Of a stretch of DNA of 64,000 nt, positions 40,620 through 49,646 are shown one piece after another. The notes below the pieces were generated by a model. The model did not search any database. It saw only the letters and a list, made by a program, of their open reading frames with translations, and was not told the DNA's origin. The stretch is from Spirochaetia bacterium. Its GTDB lineage: Bacteria > Spirochaetota > Spirochaetia > Treponematales > Breznakiellaceae. Position 1 is the first letter of the stretch. Every line of letters starts with the position of its first letter. The stretch covers positions 13,350 to 77,349 of the forward strand of contig BOAU01000002.1 in the NCBI GenBank assembly GCA_026002025.1. Reading direction: 5' to 3'. The position numbers and the translations under genes were made by a program.

Positions 40620-41543
40620 ATGGGATTTTCAAGACTCAGGCGGCGGGATCTGGTTGGGGGTCAGGCGCAGGAGTTTCTGATGCTGCTGCCCATGTTTATA
40701 GGCTTTTGTGTGTTCACCATTTACCCGATTCTTTGGGTTCTCCGGTGGGCCTGGTTTGACTATGCCGGGTATGGAAAGGCGTATTTTGTCGGGGTAGACA
40801 ACTTTATCCGGGTTTTTACCCGTGACGGAAATTTTTGGCAGGCCCTGATCAATACCCTGTACCTGGCGGCGGCAAAGCTCGTTATCGAAATGCCCCTGGC
40901 CATCATTTTGGCGTATTTTGTTAATAACAAGATCAAGGGCGCCTCAATCTACAGGATTATTTACTTTTTGCCCACCATTTTCAGTATCGCGGTTATCGGC
41001 CTTATCTTTACCATTCTTTTCAGCGCCTACAACGGTATCGTAAACGCCGCCTTGGTGAATTTGGGGCTTATAAAAACGAACATCAACTGGTTCAGCCAGC
41101 GCTGGCTTGCCCTGACGGTGGTTCTAATGGTGTCCCTGTGGTCTACCTTCGGCCTTAATATGATCTATTTTTTGATGGGTCTCCAGAATATTCCGGTGGA
41201 ATTGTACGAATGTTCCACCCTGGACGGCGCTTCGGGGGCACGGCAGTTTTTCTCCATCACCATTCCCCTTTTGGCGCCGGTTATGCAGATCGTGTTTATG
41301 CTCAGTATGCTGGGGACCATGCGGATTGCGGACCTGGTTTTGGTGATGACCAACGGGCAGCCCGGCGGCACCACGGAAGTGCTTATGACTTATATTTTCA
41401 AATTTTTCTTCCAGTACGGTGATGCGGGCCGGCCATCCCAGTACGGCTACGGTTCGGCGCTGGCGGTGGTGACCGGGATCATTCTGGCGGGAATGACCAT
41501 CGTATATCTGAAAAATTCAAAAAAGATGAAGGATATCTATTAA
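40620..41543 (+). CDS. ABC sugar transporter permease (MalF-like)
   Basis: 307 residues with about six membrane segments. The coupling loop is in ELYECSTLDGASGARQFFSITIPLL, read in blocks: E-x-A/C-x-x-DG-A plus the I-P-L block that contacts the ATPase. GAAGG lies 9 bases before the ATG. It is the first gene of the sugar cluster, downstream of the half-site array. The family imports mono- or oligosaccharides with a binding protein and an ATPase; no ATPase gene lies here, so a shared MsmK/UgpC-type ATPase is expected elsewhere. Confidence 0.94.
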   Translation: MGFSRLRRRDLVGGQAQEFLMLLPMFIGFCVFTIYPILWVLRWAWFDYAGYGKAYFVGVDNFIRVFTRDGNFWQALINTLYLAAAKLVIEMPLAIILAYFVNNKIKGASIYRIIYFLPTIFSIAVIGLIFTILFSAYNGIVNAALVNLGLIKTNINWFSQRWLALTVVLMVSLWSTFGLNMIYFLMGLQNIPVELYECSTLDGASGARQFFSITIPLLAPVMQIVFMLSMLGTMRIADLVLVMTNGQPGGTTEVLMTYIFKFFFQYGDAGRPSQYGYGSALAVVTGIILAGMTIVYLKNSKKMKDIY

Positions 41544-41553
41544 TGGGGAAAAC

Positions 41554-42399
41554 ATGGTAACTAAATTCAAATACTCATCCATACTTATATATCTGTTTAT
41601 GCTGCTTATGGCGGCTATTGCCCTGTTCCCGGTGATCTATATTCTCCTTTCATCTTTTAAAACCAATCAGGAGATTATGGTAGGGGGCGTCAACTTACTG
41701 CCCAGGATCTGGCAGCCGGGCAATTATGCCAAGGCCTGGAAACTGGCAAACTTTGCCCGGTATACCTTTAACAGCGTCTATATGTGCTCCTTTATCGTGA
41801 TGGGCTGTATCTGTACCGCCACCGTGGAAGGCTATGTTTTTTCACGGGGAACCTCGCCGTTCACCAAATTTGTATATTCCCTGGTGATGGCGTCCCTGTT
41901 TATTTCCATCGGAACCTTAAGCCTTTTCCCCCAGATGAGTGTTATCAAGGTTATACGCCTGAACGGGACCCTCTGGGGTGTGGTGCTGGTGCATGTCTTT
42001 GGCCTGAATGTGACCCAGGTTTTTCTCTCCACCAGTTTCTTTAATCAAATTCCTAAAGAGATCGATGAAGCGGCCCGGATTGATGGCTGTAGTTTTGCCA
42101 GGATATTTGTTTCTATTATTGCCCCTTTAACGAAGCCCCTTATCGCAACCATCGGGCTTATTTCTTTCCGCGTCGCCTGGAGCGATTATCTTATGCCCTA
42201 TGTGTTTACCATTTCCAGGCCGAAAAACATTCCGCTGGTGGTGGGGGTCATCAACCTGCGGTCCACCGGAGAGGCGGCCTCGTCCTGGGACCTGATGTTG
42301 GCGGGTATCAGCATTTCCCTTATCCCCATGCTGATAGTGTACCTTTTCCTGAACCGGTTCTTTATTTCCGGCTTAACCGAAGGCGCGCTTAAGGGGTAG
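41554..42399 (+). CDS. ABC sugar transporter permease (MalG-like)
   Basis: 281 residues with six membrane segments. The coupling motif EIDEAARIDGCSFARIFVSIIAPL is the MalG-type EAA loop. It starts 10 bp after the first permease gene, so the two are co-translated and form the heterodimeric channel. The last membrane segment ends in the conserved NRFFISGLTEGALKG, usual for this subfamily. Confidence 0.94.
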   Translation: MVTKFKYSSILIYLFMLLMAAIALFPVIYILLSSFKTNQEIMVGGVNLLPRIWQPGNYAKAWKLANFARYTFNSVYMCSFIVMGCICTATVEGYVFSRGTSPFTKFVYSLVMASLFISIGTLSLFPQMSVIKVIRLNGTLWGVVLVHVFGLNVTQVFLSTSFFNQIPKEIDEAARIDGCSFARIFVSIIAPLTKPLIATIGLISFRVAWSDYLMPYVFTISRPKNIPLVVGVINLRSTGEAASSWDLMLAGISISLIPMLIVYLFLNRFFISGLTEGALKG

Positions 42400-42462
42400 G
42401 TTTTTTCGTGAAACAAAAACAGATCGGAATAGGATTCTGTTTTAATTTATGGAGGAGGATGT

Positions 42463-43842
42463 ATGAACAAGATTAAGGCTATCGGCCTTCTGTTGGTTCT
42501 TACGTTAGCGGCAGCGGCGTCTGTATACGCCACGGGTTCAAAGGATTCAGGTTCGGCCCCAAAGCTTAAGGAAATTGTGGTGTGGACCAATGACGGCCAC
42601 AACAGGTCCGATTACGAAGCGGCGGTGGCGGCATTTAACGCGCCTGATGGTCCCGGCCCCAAGGCGGGGATTTTGCTTACCTATACGGTAATGGGCGGCG
42701 ATTACTGGAATGCCATTGACCTGGCAACCCAGGCCGGTGAACTGCCCTATATCTACAAGACTAACCAGCGGCTTCCCCAGCATGTGCAGGCGGGAATTGT
42801 GCTTCCCTACGAAGAACTGCCCGGCTATGCGGGTAAAATAAACCGGTACAAATCCTATCAGCTTGAGGGGGTAACCGTTTTTGACGGTAAAACCTATGCG
42901 CTGGATGTTATGGGAACCGCCTATTCTTCCATGGCCTATAACAAGGAACTCCTTGCCAGGGCAGGATTCAGCGCTCCCCCCAAAACCTGGGCGGAATTTG
43001 AACAGGTTGTTCTGGCGGAAAGCAAGCTGAACCCCGGAAAAACCTTTGGTATGGCTATCCCCTTAAAATACGCCAACGTCCATGAGAATTTTATTGAACG
43101 GGTAGTTGCCCCTTCTGTTGGAAAATACTGGTGGGATTATACCTCCGGTAAATTTGCCTTCTCTGAATACACCGAATTCTTCGATATGATCAATCGGATA
43201 AGTAAGGGCGGCGGGATGTATCCCGGACTTGAAACCCTTGATGACGACACCTTCCGCGCCCAGTTTGCCGAAGGCAATATCGGCTTTATGCTGTGCAGCC
43301 CATCCTATAACGTAGGGGTGCTCTACGATCAGTTCCCCGCCAAGATTGACTGGGGTGTCGCGCCCATTCCGGTAAAGGAAAGCGCGGCATCTTACAATGC
43401 TTCCACCGGCGGCGCATCCTACTATTCGATTAACGTGAAGGCCAGGAAGGACGGTGTTCTGCAGGAAGTGCAGACCGTGCTTGACTATCTTACCAATGAC
43501 GATCTGATTGCCGATATGTTCACCACCGGTAAAAACGTTCCCCTTCTGGCGGACATAATTGCCAAAGCGGCGCCGAGTCCCCGGCAGCAGTGGAATGATG
43601 TTGCCAAGCTCAATGAAGGCGCCGTTATACGGCCCCTCCGTGCTGAATATAGCGTAACCGTGGAAGGCGATACGATCTACACCGCTTTTTCCAAGATCAT
43701 CCTTGGCGCGGCGGCCCCCGGCCCCGCCCTGCAGGATTTGGACCGGCGCTACAACGCCGCCTTTGAGCAGGCCGTAAGCCGCGGGACCATAAAGCGGGAA
43801 AAGTTTATTGATCCCAATGTTGAGAAGCTGTTCAGAAAGTAA
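42463..43842 (+). CDS. Extracellular solute-binding protein of the sugar ABC transporter
   Basis: 459 residues. The signal peptide is MNKIKAIGLLLVLTLAAAASVYA. The mature part has the family 1 binding-protein blocks (ALDVMGTAYSSMAYNKELL, NIGFMLCSPSYNVGVL, GGASYYSINVKARKDG). There is no lipobox cysteine at the cleavage site, unlike many Gram-positive relatives, so it should be periplasmic. A GGAGGA precedes the ATG. A hairpin terminator follows the stop, which would raise the level of this protein relative to the genes beyond. The ligand is unknown; a mannose-containing oligosaccharide is inferred from the GH2 enzyme. Confidence 0.92.
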   Translation: MNKIKAIGLLLVLTLAAAASVYATGSKDSGSAPKLKEIVVWTNDGHNRSDYEAAVAAFNAPDGPGPKAGILLTYTVMGGDYWNAIDLATQAGELPYIYKTNQRLPQHVQAGIVLPYEELPGYAGKINRYKSYQLEGVTVFDGKTYALDVMGTAYSSMAYNKELLARAGFSAPPKTWAEFEQVVLAESKLNPGKTFGMAIPLKYANVHENFIERVVAPSVGKYWWDYTSGKFAFSEYTEFFDMINRISKGGGMYPGLETLDDDTFRAQFAEGNIGFMLCSPSYNVGVLYDQFPAKIDWGVAPIPVKESAASYNASTGGASYYSINVKARKDGVLQEVQTVLDYLTNDDLIADMFTTGKNVPLLADIIAKAAPSPRQQWNDVAKLNEGAVIRPLRAEYSVTVEGDTIYTAFSKIILGAAAPGPALQDLDRRYNAAFEQAVSRGTIKREKFIDPNVEKLFRK

Positions 43843-43851
43843 GTTTACACC

Positions 43852-43899
43852 AAGCTTCGTTATGCGGCGTTTTAATGTCGTATAGCGAAGTTTATTTTT
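43852..43899 (+). terminator. Hairpin terminator after the binding-protein gene
   Basis: AAGCTTCGTTAT (43852-43863) pairs with ATAGCGAAGTTT (43882-43893) with two mismatches, followed by a T-rich run (TTTATTTTTT). It would end transcription or attenuate it between the binding-protein gene and the enzymes downstream. Confidence 0.7.
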
Positions 43900-44007
43900 T
43901 CCCACCAGTTCCGTTCATCTCCATTTCGGATAAAATGGTTTTTTTCCTTGCATATTATCCAAACCGGGTATATGATAGTTTAATATCGGATATCTGAGGA
44001 GCATAAC

Positions 44008-45009
44008 ATGGGCGAAGCGCATACTATCAAGAAGGTGTTTACCACCGAACCATATACCGACTGGCACTGGGACAAACTGCTTGAGGCCCTGGGGCCGGTC
44101 GAAATTGTCCGGGCCAACCACAACGACATCCCCGATGTAAAGGAAAAGATCAGGGATGCGGATGTGGCGATCCTGGCGGGGGATATTTCCGCGGAGGTGC
44201 TGGCGGCGGGGAAAAACCTGAAGTGGGTCCACTGCGACCACGCGGGGGCGAACAATTCCGCCCATCCTGAAATTTTCCAGCGGGGCATTTACCTTACCGC
44301 GTCTGCGGGCCGTTCCGCGCCGGTGCTGGCGGAGCACATCTTCTTTCTCATGCTTTCCCTGATTTACAACTCCCGGGAACTGGAACAGCAGCAGCGGGAC
44401 CACAGTTTTAACAACCTCTACCGGGACCGCCGGGGGCTTTACACCAAGACTATCGGCATTCTGGGGCTGGGGCACACGGGAAAGGCCCTGGCAACCCGCG
44501 CCAAGGCATTCGGCATGACCGTGCTGGGCTATGACCGGGAGGCCTTTGAGGTTCCGCCAGGTGTGGACAGGGCCTACTTTGCCGACAGGGGCCAGAATAT
44601 CGATGAAATCCTGAAAGAGAGCGATATCGTGGTCCTGGCGGTACGGCTTTCCGATGAAACCTACCATTTAATTGATGACCGGGCCCTGCATTTAATGAAG
44701 CCCACGGCCTACCTGGTGAACATGGCCCGGGGCGCGGTGGTGGATCAGGTGGCCCTGCACAAGGCGCTGGTGAACAAGACCATCGCCATGGCGGCCAGCG
44801 ACGTGTTCGACCCGGAACCCCTCCCAAAGGACAGCCCCCTCTGGGATCTCCCCAACTTCGTGATCACCCCCCACTGCACCCCGGAGATTCCCGACCTGGC
44901 CCTGAGCGGCCTCAATATTATCTGCGACAACATCAAACTGTACCGGGAAGGGAAGCCCCTGCGGAATCAGCTTGATGCACGTGATGTTTATACAAAAGGA
45001 GTAAAGTGA
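44008..45009 (+). CDS. D-isomer-specific 2-hydroxyacid dehydrogenase
   Basis: 333 residues. The NAD-binding loop is GILGLGHTGKALATRAKAFG. The catalytic Arg lies in VRLSDETYHLI, the Glu in VFDPEPLPKD, and the His in ITPHCTPE, in the family order. The gene ends at the ATG of the YhcH-like gene (TGATG). It reduces or oxidises a 2-hydroxy acid, possibly derived from the imported sugar. The substrate is open. Confidence 0.93.
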   Translation: MGEAHTIKKVFTTEPYTDWHWDKLLEALGPVEIVRANHNDIPDVKEKIRDADVAILAGDISAEVLAAGKNLKWVHCDHAGANNSAHPEIFQRGIYLTASAGRSAPVLAEHIFFLMLSLIYNSRELEQQQRDHSFNNLYRDRRGLYTKTIGILGLGHTGKALATRAKAFGMTVLGYDREAFEVPPGVDRAYFADRGQNIDEILKESDIVVLAVRLSDETYHLIDDRALHLMKPTAYLVNMARGAVVDQVALHKALVNKTIAMAASDVFDPEPLPKDSPLWDLPNFVITPHCTPEIPDLALSGLNIICDNIKLYREGKPLRNQLDARDVYTKGVK

Positions 45010-45476
45010 TGATCTACGACAAAATTGAAAACGCCAAATTCTATTACGGTATCAGCCCCCGGATAGATAAGGCCCTGCGTTTTTTGCAGGAAAATGATCT
45101 GGGTAAGGTTAAGGAAGGGAAGACCCCCATCGGCCTTGATAAAGACGGGGAGGATGTGGTGGTGAACTGCTGGATGAATACCACCAAGCCCTACAGCACC
45201 GCCAAGCTTGAAACTCATCAGGAATTCCTTGACCTTCATTATTTGGTGGATGGCAAGGAGGATCTCTTTGTCGGCTTTGTGCAGGACACCAGCAAACTCC
45301 TTGAGGAAAAACCCGACATCGACTGCAAATTTTACGAAGGCTTTTCCCGGCCCCTGCCCATCGGGGCCAACCGCTTCCTGCTGCTCTTCCCCACGGACAC
45401 CCATGCCCCCGGCCTGAACCATCAGGACAAGGAAAGTCAGACCAACAAAAAGATACTGATCAAAATTAAAGTTTGA
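45009..45476 (+). CDS. YhcH/YjgK/YiaL-family protein
   Basis: 155 residues from the ATG at 45009, overlapping the previous stop. KLETHQEFLDLHYLVDGKE and the histidine and glutamate positions characteristic of the cupin-like family are visible. Other members act on sialic acid or related sugar anomers, or are linked to sugar-acid catabolism. It lies between the dehydrogenase and the GntR regulator. The exact reaction is unknown. Confidence 0.88.
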   Translation: MIYDKIENAKFYYGISPRIDKALRFLQENDLGKVKEGKTPIGLDKDGEDVVVNCWMNTTKPYSTAKLETHQEFLDLHYLVDGKEDLFVGFVQDTSKLLEEKPDIDCKFYEGFSRPLPIGANRFLLLFPTDTHAPGLNHQDKESQTNKKILIKIKV

Positions 45477-45524
45477 CGCGAACATTGCGGAAAGCGGCGG
45501 GCATCAAAAGGCGGAGGTTGCGTT

Positions 45525-46238
45525 GTGGCTGAAATGAGTCTTTCATCGATCCGGAAAAAAGAGAAGGTTACCGATCTGGTGCTGACCCAGATTAAGGATT
45601 CCCTGAAGCGGGGTGAACTAAAACCGGGGGACAAACTCCCCGGCACCAGCGAACTTGCCGCTAAAATGGGGGTGGGAATTTCCTCTGTCCGGGAAGCAAT
45701 AAAAATGCTGGAAAGCCTTGGGGCCGTGGAATCCCGTCAGGGGGAGGGCACCTTTGTGTGCAACGCCCTGCGGGAAGGGGCGGCCAATGCCTTTGAGATA
45801 CAGTTTATGCTTTTGCCCCGGACCGCGGAATATCTGGCCCAGTTTAGGGAGTTCTTCGAAACCGCATACACCCAGCTCGCCATGGAACAGGCTAGCCCTG
45901 CGGATCTGGAACAGGTTGAAGCTATGGTTGTTGTGCTGGAAGAAAAGGTAAAACGGCTGTCCCCGGCTGCCCTGATGGAACCAAAGGATGAACTTGATTT
46001 TCACCGAAGCATCCTCTATTGTACCCATAATCCCTATATCATTAAAATTGGGGAAGTTTCTCTGGAACTGTTTTTTGACGCCGTCCAGGACCAGCTGACC
46101 CCCTTAAAAATTAACGATGCTGCGGAGGATCACCGGAATATTCTGGAAGCCCTCCGCAATAAGGATATTGCGCTGCTGCATAAGGTTTTCCGGAAAAACA
46201 TTCCGGCCTGGCAGGCGCGGTTTAAGGATTCAAATTAA
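45525..46238 (+). CDS. GntR-family (FadR-type) transcriptional regulator
   Basis: 237 residues. The GTG start at 45525 has GGCGGAGG upstream. The winged helix-turn-helix (ELKPGDKLPGTSELAAKMGV, then SSVREAIKMLESLG) is followed by an all-helical FCD effector domain (FREFFETAYTQLAMEQAS, then DFHRSILYCTHNPYI). FCD proteins bind a metal and a carboxylate ligand, which fits control by a sugar acid. It lies within the sugar cluster and may act at the half-site array near 40.45 kb. Confidence 0.93.
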   Translation: MAEMSLSSIRKKEKVTDLVLTQIKDSLKRGELKPGDKLPGTSELAAKMGVGISSVREAIKMLESLGAVESRQGEGTFVCNALREGAANAFEIQFMLLPRTAEYLAQFREFFETAYTQLAMEQASPADLEQVEAMVVVLEEKVKRLSPAALMEPKDELDFHRSILYCTHNPYIIKIGEVSLELFFDAVQDQLTPLKINDAAEDHRNILEALRNKDIALLHKVFRKNIPAWQARFKDSN

Positions 46239-46249
46239 CAGGGGAATAT

Positions 46250-48787
46250 ATGCAGCAAGTTTTTAAAATAACAGATTGGCAGGCGGTACAATACGATACG
46301 GGTTTAGCGGACCATTCCGTACCGGCTGATAAAGACGGCTGGTTCAGCGCAAAAGTGCCCGGCGCTATTCAGTACGATCTCATGGCCCAGGGGAAAATCG
46401 AAAACCTCTACGCCTCCACCAGGGCGGCCTTTGACTGCGCCTGGGTGGCAAAAAGCGACTGGCTCTACAAAGGCGAATTTGATACGCCGGTGGAAGCCGC
46501 CGATGCGGGCACCGTAATACTGCGGATGAAGGGTATCGACACCTTTTCCGAAGTGTGGCTTAACGGGACCCTCCTGGGGGATACCGCCAATGCCATGCGG
46601 GTTTACGATTTTCCTGTAAAGGCCGGGACGCTTGCGGCGAAGGGCAAAAATACCATCCTGGTGCGGGTAAAGTCCCACGAGCGGATGGTTGTTGATAAAA
46701 TTGATGAAGCGGAAAAGCATTTGCATAATGGCCGGGAAATCGAAGGTACTCTGGGAAAATCCCTGATCCGCCGCTACCAGCGCAGTTTTTTTAACGGCGG
46801 ATCAAGCCTGCTTAATTTGGGAACCGGGGTGCTGGGAATCGGCATCAACCGGGATGTGGAACTTCTGGTGTATCCTGCGGCATATCTGTCTGACCTTTTC
46901 TACCGCACTGAAAAAATTGAGAATGCCAAATCCAGCGGCAAGGTGATCTTTACCGCGGAAAATGCTGACAGTAATACTGCGATTAGGATTACTGTTACCG
47001 ATGCTGAGGGTAAGACGGCGGCTGTTGTAGAAAAAGCGCTGGTGAAGGGTGAACAGGAAATCCCCCTTTCCATCGACAAGCCGAATCTCTGGTGGCCTGC
47101 GGGTTACGGCAAGGCATACCTTTACCAGCTCAAGGCGGAAGTGATTCAAAACGGAAAAACCGTACAGGAGCTGAATCAGAAGATCGGCATCCGCACGGTG
47201 GAACTGGTCAAAAAAGACCCCTCAGGGAAACAGACTTTCTACTTTAAGGTTAACGGCAGGAAGGTGCTGATCCATGGGGAAAATCACATCCCCCTGGATT
47301 ACATCAAATGCTATGCCACTGATACGGAATACGACCGGATCTTCAAACTGCTGGAGAACCAGAACGTCAACCTTGTCCGCATCTGGGGCGGCGGCGTGGT
47401 GGAGGAAGATTCCTACTACGAACGCTGCGATGAAATGGGCATCCTCATCTGGCACGACATGTTCCTCCACAGTAATACCTATCCCGACTACGACAGCGAA
47501 TTCACGGCCAACTACATGGCGGAAGTTGAGGGGATCATCCGCAAGGTGCGGCCCCATGTCTGCTTCGCCCTGATCTGCGGGGGCAATGAGCAGCAGGAAG
47601 GCTGGGACGAGTGGGGCTGGAAGGGAACACTGGACCGCTTCTACGGGGAAAAATTCTTCAATGAACTGGTCCCGCCCCTGGCGGCAAAACTCTGCCCGGA
47701 CCTGCCCTACATTCCCAACTCCCCCCACGGCGGCGCGGATTGCCAGTCACCGGCGGTCGGGGAATGCCACAACTGGGGGAATTTTTACAACAGCACCAAG
47801 GACCCCCTCTTTGTCACCGAAACCTGCTGGACCCACGAAAGCTATTCCCGGCCGGAGACCCTCAAAAAGTATATGGGCCTGGACGTGGACGCCCCGGAAT
47901 TCTCAACCCTGGGCTGGAGCGAAAAATGGCAGGAGCGGACCCATTTGGGAATCCACAACCGCATGCCCTACACGAGCTGGTTCACCGTAGAAACACTGCG
48001 GGCCTACCTGCACAACCTGGAACTGGAACAGCTCCGCGCGGATTACAGCGCCTTAAGCGAGTACCGTTACCGCAGTCCCTCGAATTCCGGGGTGGTCTAC
48101 TGGTCCCACAACAAGGGGGGCCCCCTCTTCCAGTTCGGCTGCGTGGATTACGGCGGATATCCCATGATGCCCTACTACGCGGTGAAGCGGATCTTCGATC
48201 CCATCGGCGTACACGCCCACCGGGATGTGTCGGACATTAACGTGATGCTCTCCAACCACACCGCCGATGCCCTGCCCATCACCGTGGAGGCGTATCACCT
48301 GGACAAACAGGGCAAGGCCCTTGGCAAATGGACCTGGGAACATAAGCTTGAGTCCGGGGCGCTTGTCCGGGCCGGACGGCTGGAAGATCTCTACAGCAAG
48401 GTTCACAACCGGCTGGAAGAGGTGATCTACGTCTGCGCGATCCGCGACGGAAAACCCGTTGCCGAAGATATGCTCTTCCTCTGCCCCTTCGGCGAATACG
48501 AAGGTGAATACCGGCCCCTCAAAATCAAAGCCGAGAAACTTGGCGCCGATAAAATCGCGGTGGACAAATGGCGGATCACAGTGAACGCCGAAACCCCGGC
48601 GCGGCTTATCGAGCTGGAAAGCAACCACAAGCTCCTCTTCACCGACAACTACTTCCCCATGATAAACGGCAGGGAAAAGGTGATAGAGGCAACGCTGCTG
48701 GAAAAAACCAGTGATGAGCCGGTCAAGCTGATTGCGGGAATTCTGGGCGCGGAGAGTACACAGACGGTGATTTTAAATTCTCAATAG
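46250..48787 (+). CDS. GH2 beta-mannosidase-like glycoside hydrolase
   Basis: 845 residues. The N-terminal sugar-binding domain (ARAAFDCAWVAKSDWLYKGEF-like, WVAKSDWLYKG), beta-sandwich, TIM barrel and C-terminal domains are in the expected order. The acid/base is in LICGGNEQQEGW (Asn-Glu) and the nucleophile in FVTETCWTH. HGENHIPLDYIKC and NLVRIWGGGVVEED also mark the family. There is no signal peptide, so it works in the cytoplasm on sugars imported by the ABC transporter. A beta-mannosidase is most likely; an exo-beta-glucosaminidase is the alternative. Confidence 0.9.
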   Translation: MQQVFKITDWQAVQYDTGLADHSVPADKDGWFSAKVPGAIQYDLMAQGKIENLYASTRAAFDCAWVAKSDWLYKGEFDTPVEAADAGTVILRMKGIDTFSEVWLNGTLLGDTANAMRVYDFPVKAGTLAAKGKNTILVRVKSHERMVVDKIDEAEKHLHNGREIEGTLGKSLIRRYQRSFFNGGSSLLNLGTGVLGIGINRDVELLVYPAAYLSDLFYRTEKIENAKSSGKVIFTAENADSNTAIRITVTDAEGKTAAVVEKALVKGEQEIPLSIDKPNLWWPAGYGKAYLYQLKAEVIQNGKTVQELNQKIGIRTVELVKKDPSGKQTFYFKVNGRKVLIHGENHIPLDYIKCYATDTEYDRIFKLLENQNVNLVRIWGGGVVEEDSYYERCDEMGILIWHDMFLHSNTYPDYDSEFTANYMAEVEGIIRKVRPHVCFALICGGNEQQEGWDEWGWKGTLDRFYGEKFFNELVPPLAAKLCPDLPYIPNSPHGGADCQSPAVGECHNWGNFYNSTKDPLFVTETCWTHESYSRPETLKKYMGLDVDAPEFSTLGWSEKWQERTHLGIHNRMPYTSWFTVETLRAYLHNLELEQLRADYSALSEYRYRSPSNSGVVYWSHNKGGPLFQFGCVDYGGYPMMPYYAVKRIFDPIGVHAHRDVSDINVMLSNHTADALPITVEAYHLDKQGKALGKWTWEHKLESGALVRAGRLEDLYSKVHNRLEEVIYVCAIRDGKPVAEDMLFLCPFGEYEGEYRPLKIKAEKLGADKIAVDKWRITVNAETPARLIELESNHKLLFTDNYFPMINGREKVIEATLLEKTSDEPVKLIAGILGAESTQTVILNSQ

Positions 48788-48816
48788 CACGAGGGCGGGA
48801 TTAGTCCTGCGGGGGC

Positions 48817-48828
48817 GTGCCTGTCACC
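48817..48828. repeat. Short repeat copy GTGCCTGTCACC
   Basis: This is the reverse complement of GGTGACAGGCAC, one base different from the two GGTGTCAGGCAC copies at 49320 and 49435. It lies on the other side of the hicB gene in inverted orientation. Confidence 0.6.
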
Positions 48829-48843
48829 TTTGCGCCCCCTTCT

Positions 48844-49224
48844 TCAAGCCAATGCCCGTTCAACAGCGCGGTTTATAAATTCCGAACGATTTTGTGTCAC
48901 GGTATCAAGCTGAGCCAAAAGCCCTTCGTTCATCATGATATTAATGCGGCGCGCCTTCGTCGTAACCGGAACAACCGCAATAGCAGTAACAATAAAATGG
49001 TAGTTTGTCTGCCATTCACTCCAGTCTTCCCATGTCTGAAGGATCTGTTCTAATGTTCGCGGCGGCGGTAATTTTGCCGTCTGTGCATAATATGCTAAAA
49101 TCTCGTGCGCGTTTCGTACCGCATCATCAAAGCTTGTTCCGGCTGATACAAGGCCCGGCAAATCCGGAAACACTACGCCGTAGTTCCCGTTATCTTCTTC
49201 AACAAGCGCAATATACTTTTCCAT
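48844..49224 (-). CDS. Orphan HicB-like antitoxin
   Basis: 126 residues from the ATG at 49224. The start YIALVEEDNGNYGVVFPDLPG is the partial RNase-H-like HicB fold, followed by SAGTSFDDAVRNAHEIL. The C-terminal RINIMMNEGLLAQLDTVTQNRSEF, read in parts, is a ribbon-helix-helix DNA-binding segment. HicB normally neutralises HicA and binds its own promoter. No HicA gene lies on either side, so it is solitary. It is flanked by inverted copies of a short repeat. Confidence 0.85.
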   Translation of the reverse strand: MEKYIALVEEDNGNYGVVFPDLPGLVSAGTSFDDAVRNAHEILAYYAQTAKLPPPRTLEQILQTWEDWSEWQTNYHFIVTAIAVVPVTTKARRINIMMNEGLLAQLDTVTQNRSEFINRAVERALA

Positions 49225-49250
49225 TACTGCCTTACCCATCAAGATAAACA

Positions 49251-49646
49251 TTCACACGATTCTACTCATTGTCAAGCGGTTCAAATCTTGTTGTCCGGTG
49301 GTATTTTTACGGCATTTTTGGTGTCAGGCACCCCTGCGTTCCCCGCGGTATAACCGTTGCCGGTACCCCAGGCCGCATGGTCGCCCGTGGCCGGAAGCGT
49401 GGACGTCAGGGCGGGGCCGGTGAAAGTCCAATTCGGTGTCAGGCACCACCTGCGTTCCCTTTTTTTTTCGTGTGTTTCGTGTCGTTTGTGGTTTAAATTT
49501 TTAAAAATTCTATCTTAACCAGTGAAAATCTGTGAATATTTTTTTTCATGCGTTTGTCATGACGCCCGGATGTCGGGCATACCGTTAGAGTATAAAACGC
49601 GGTTCCTAGTCCGGTCTCAATGCTGCCGTCCCATCCCCTCCGGCGT
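49251..49646. other. Gene-poor spacer with repeats
   Basis: No credible gene. It holds GGTGTCAGGCACC followed by CCTGCGTTCCC at 49320-49343 and again at 49435-49459 (GGTGTCAGGCACCACCTGCG-like), about 115 bp apart. A T-rich stretch follows at 49460-49480, then TTTCGTGTGTTTCGTG-type sequence. Weak frames here give only Phe/Val-rich strings, as known for widespread intergenic repeats. Confidence 0.6.
49320..49459. repeat. Two direct copies of a 24-25 bp repeat
   Basis: Copy 1, 49320-49343: GGTGTCAGGCACC plus CCTGCGTTCCC. Copy 2, 49435-49459: GGTGTCAGGCACC plus ACCTGCGTTCCC. GGTGTCAGGCACC is itself nearly palindromic. Such sequences are frequent in the REP-like class of bacterial repeats. A third, inverted copy is at 48817-48828. 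Confidence 0.75.
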
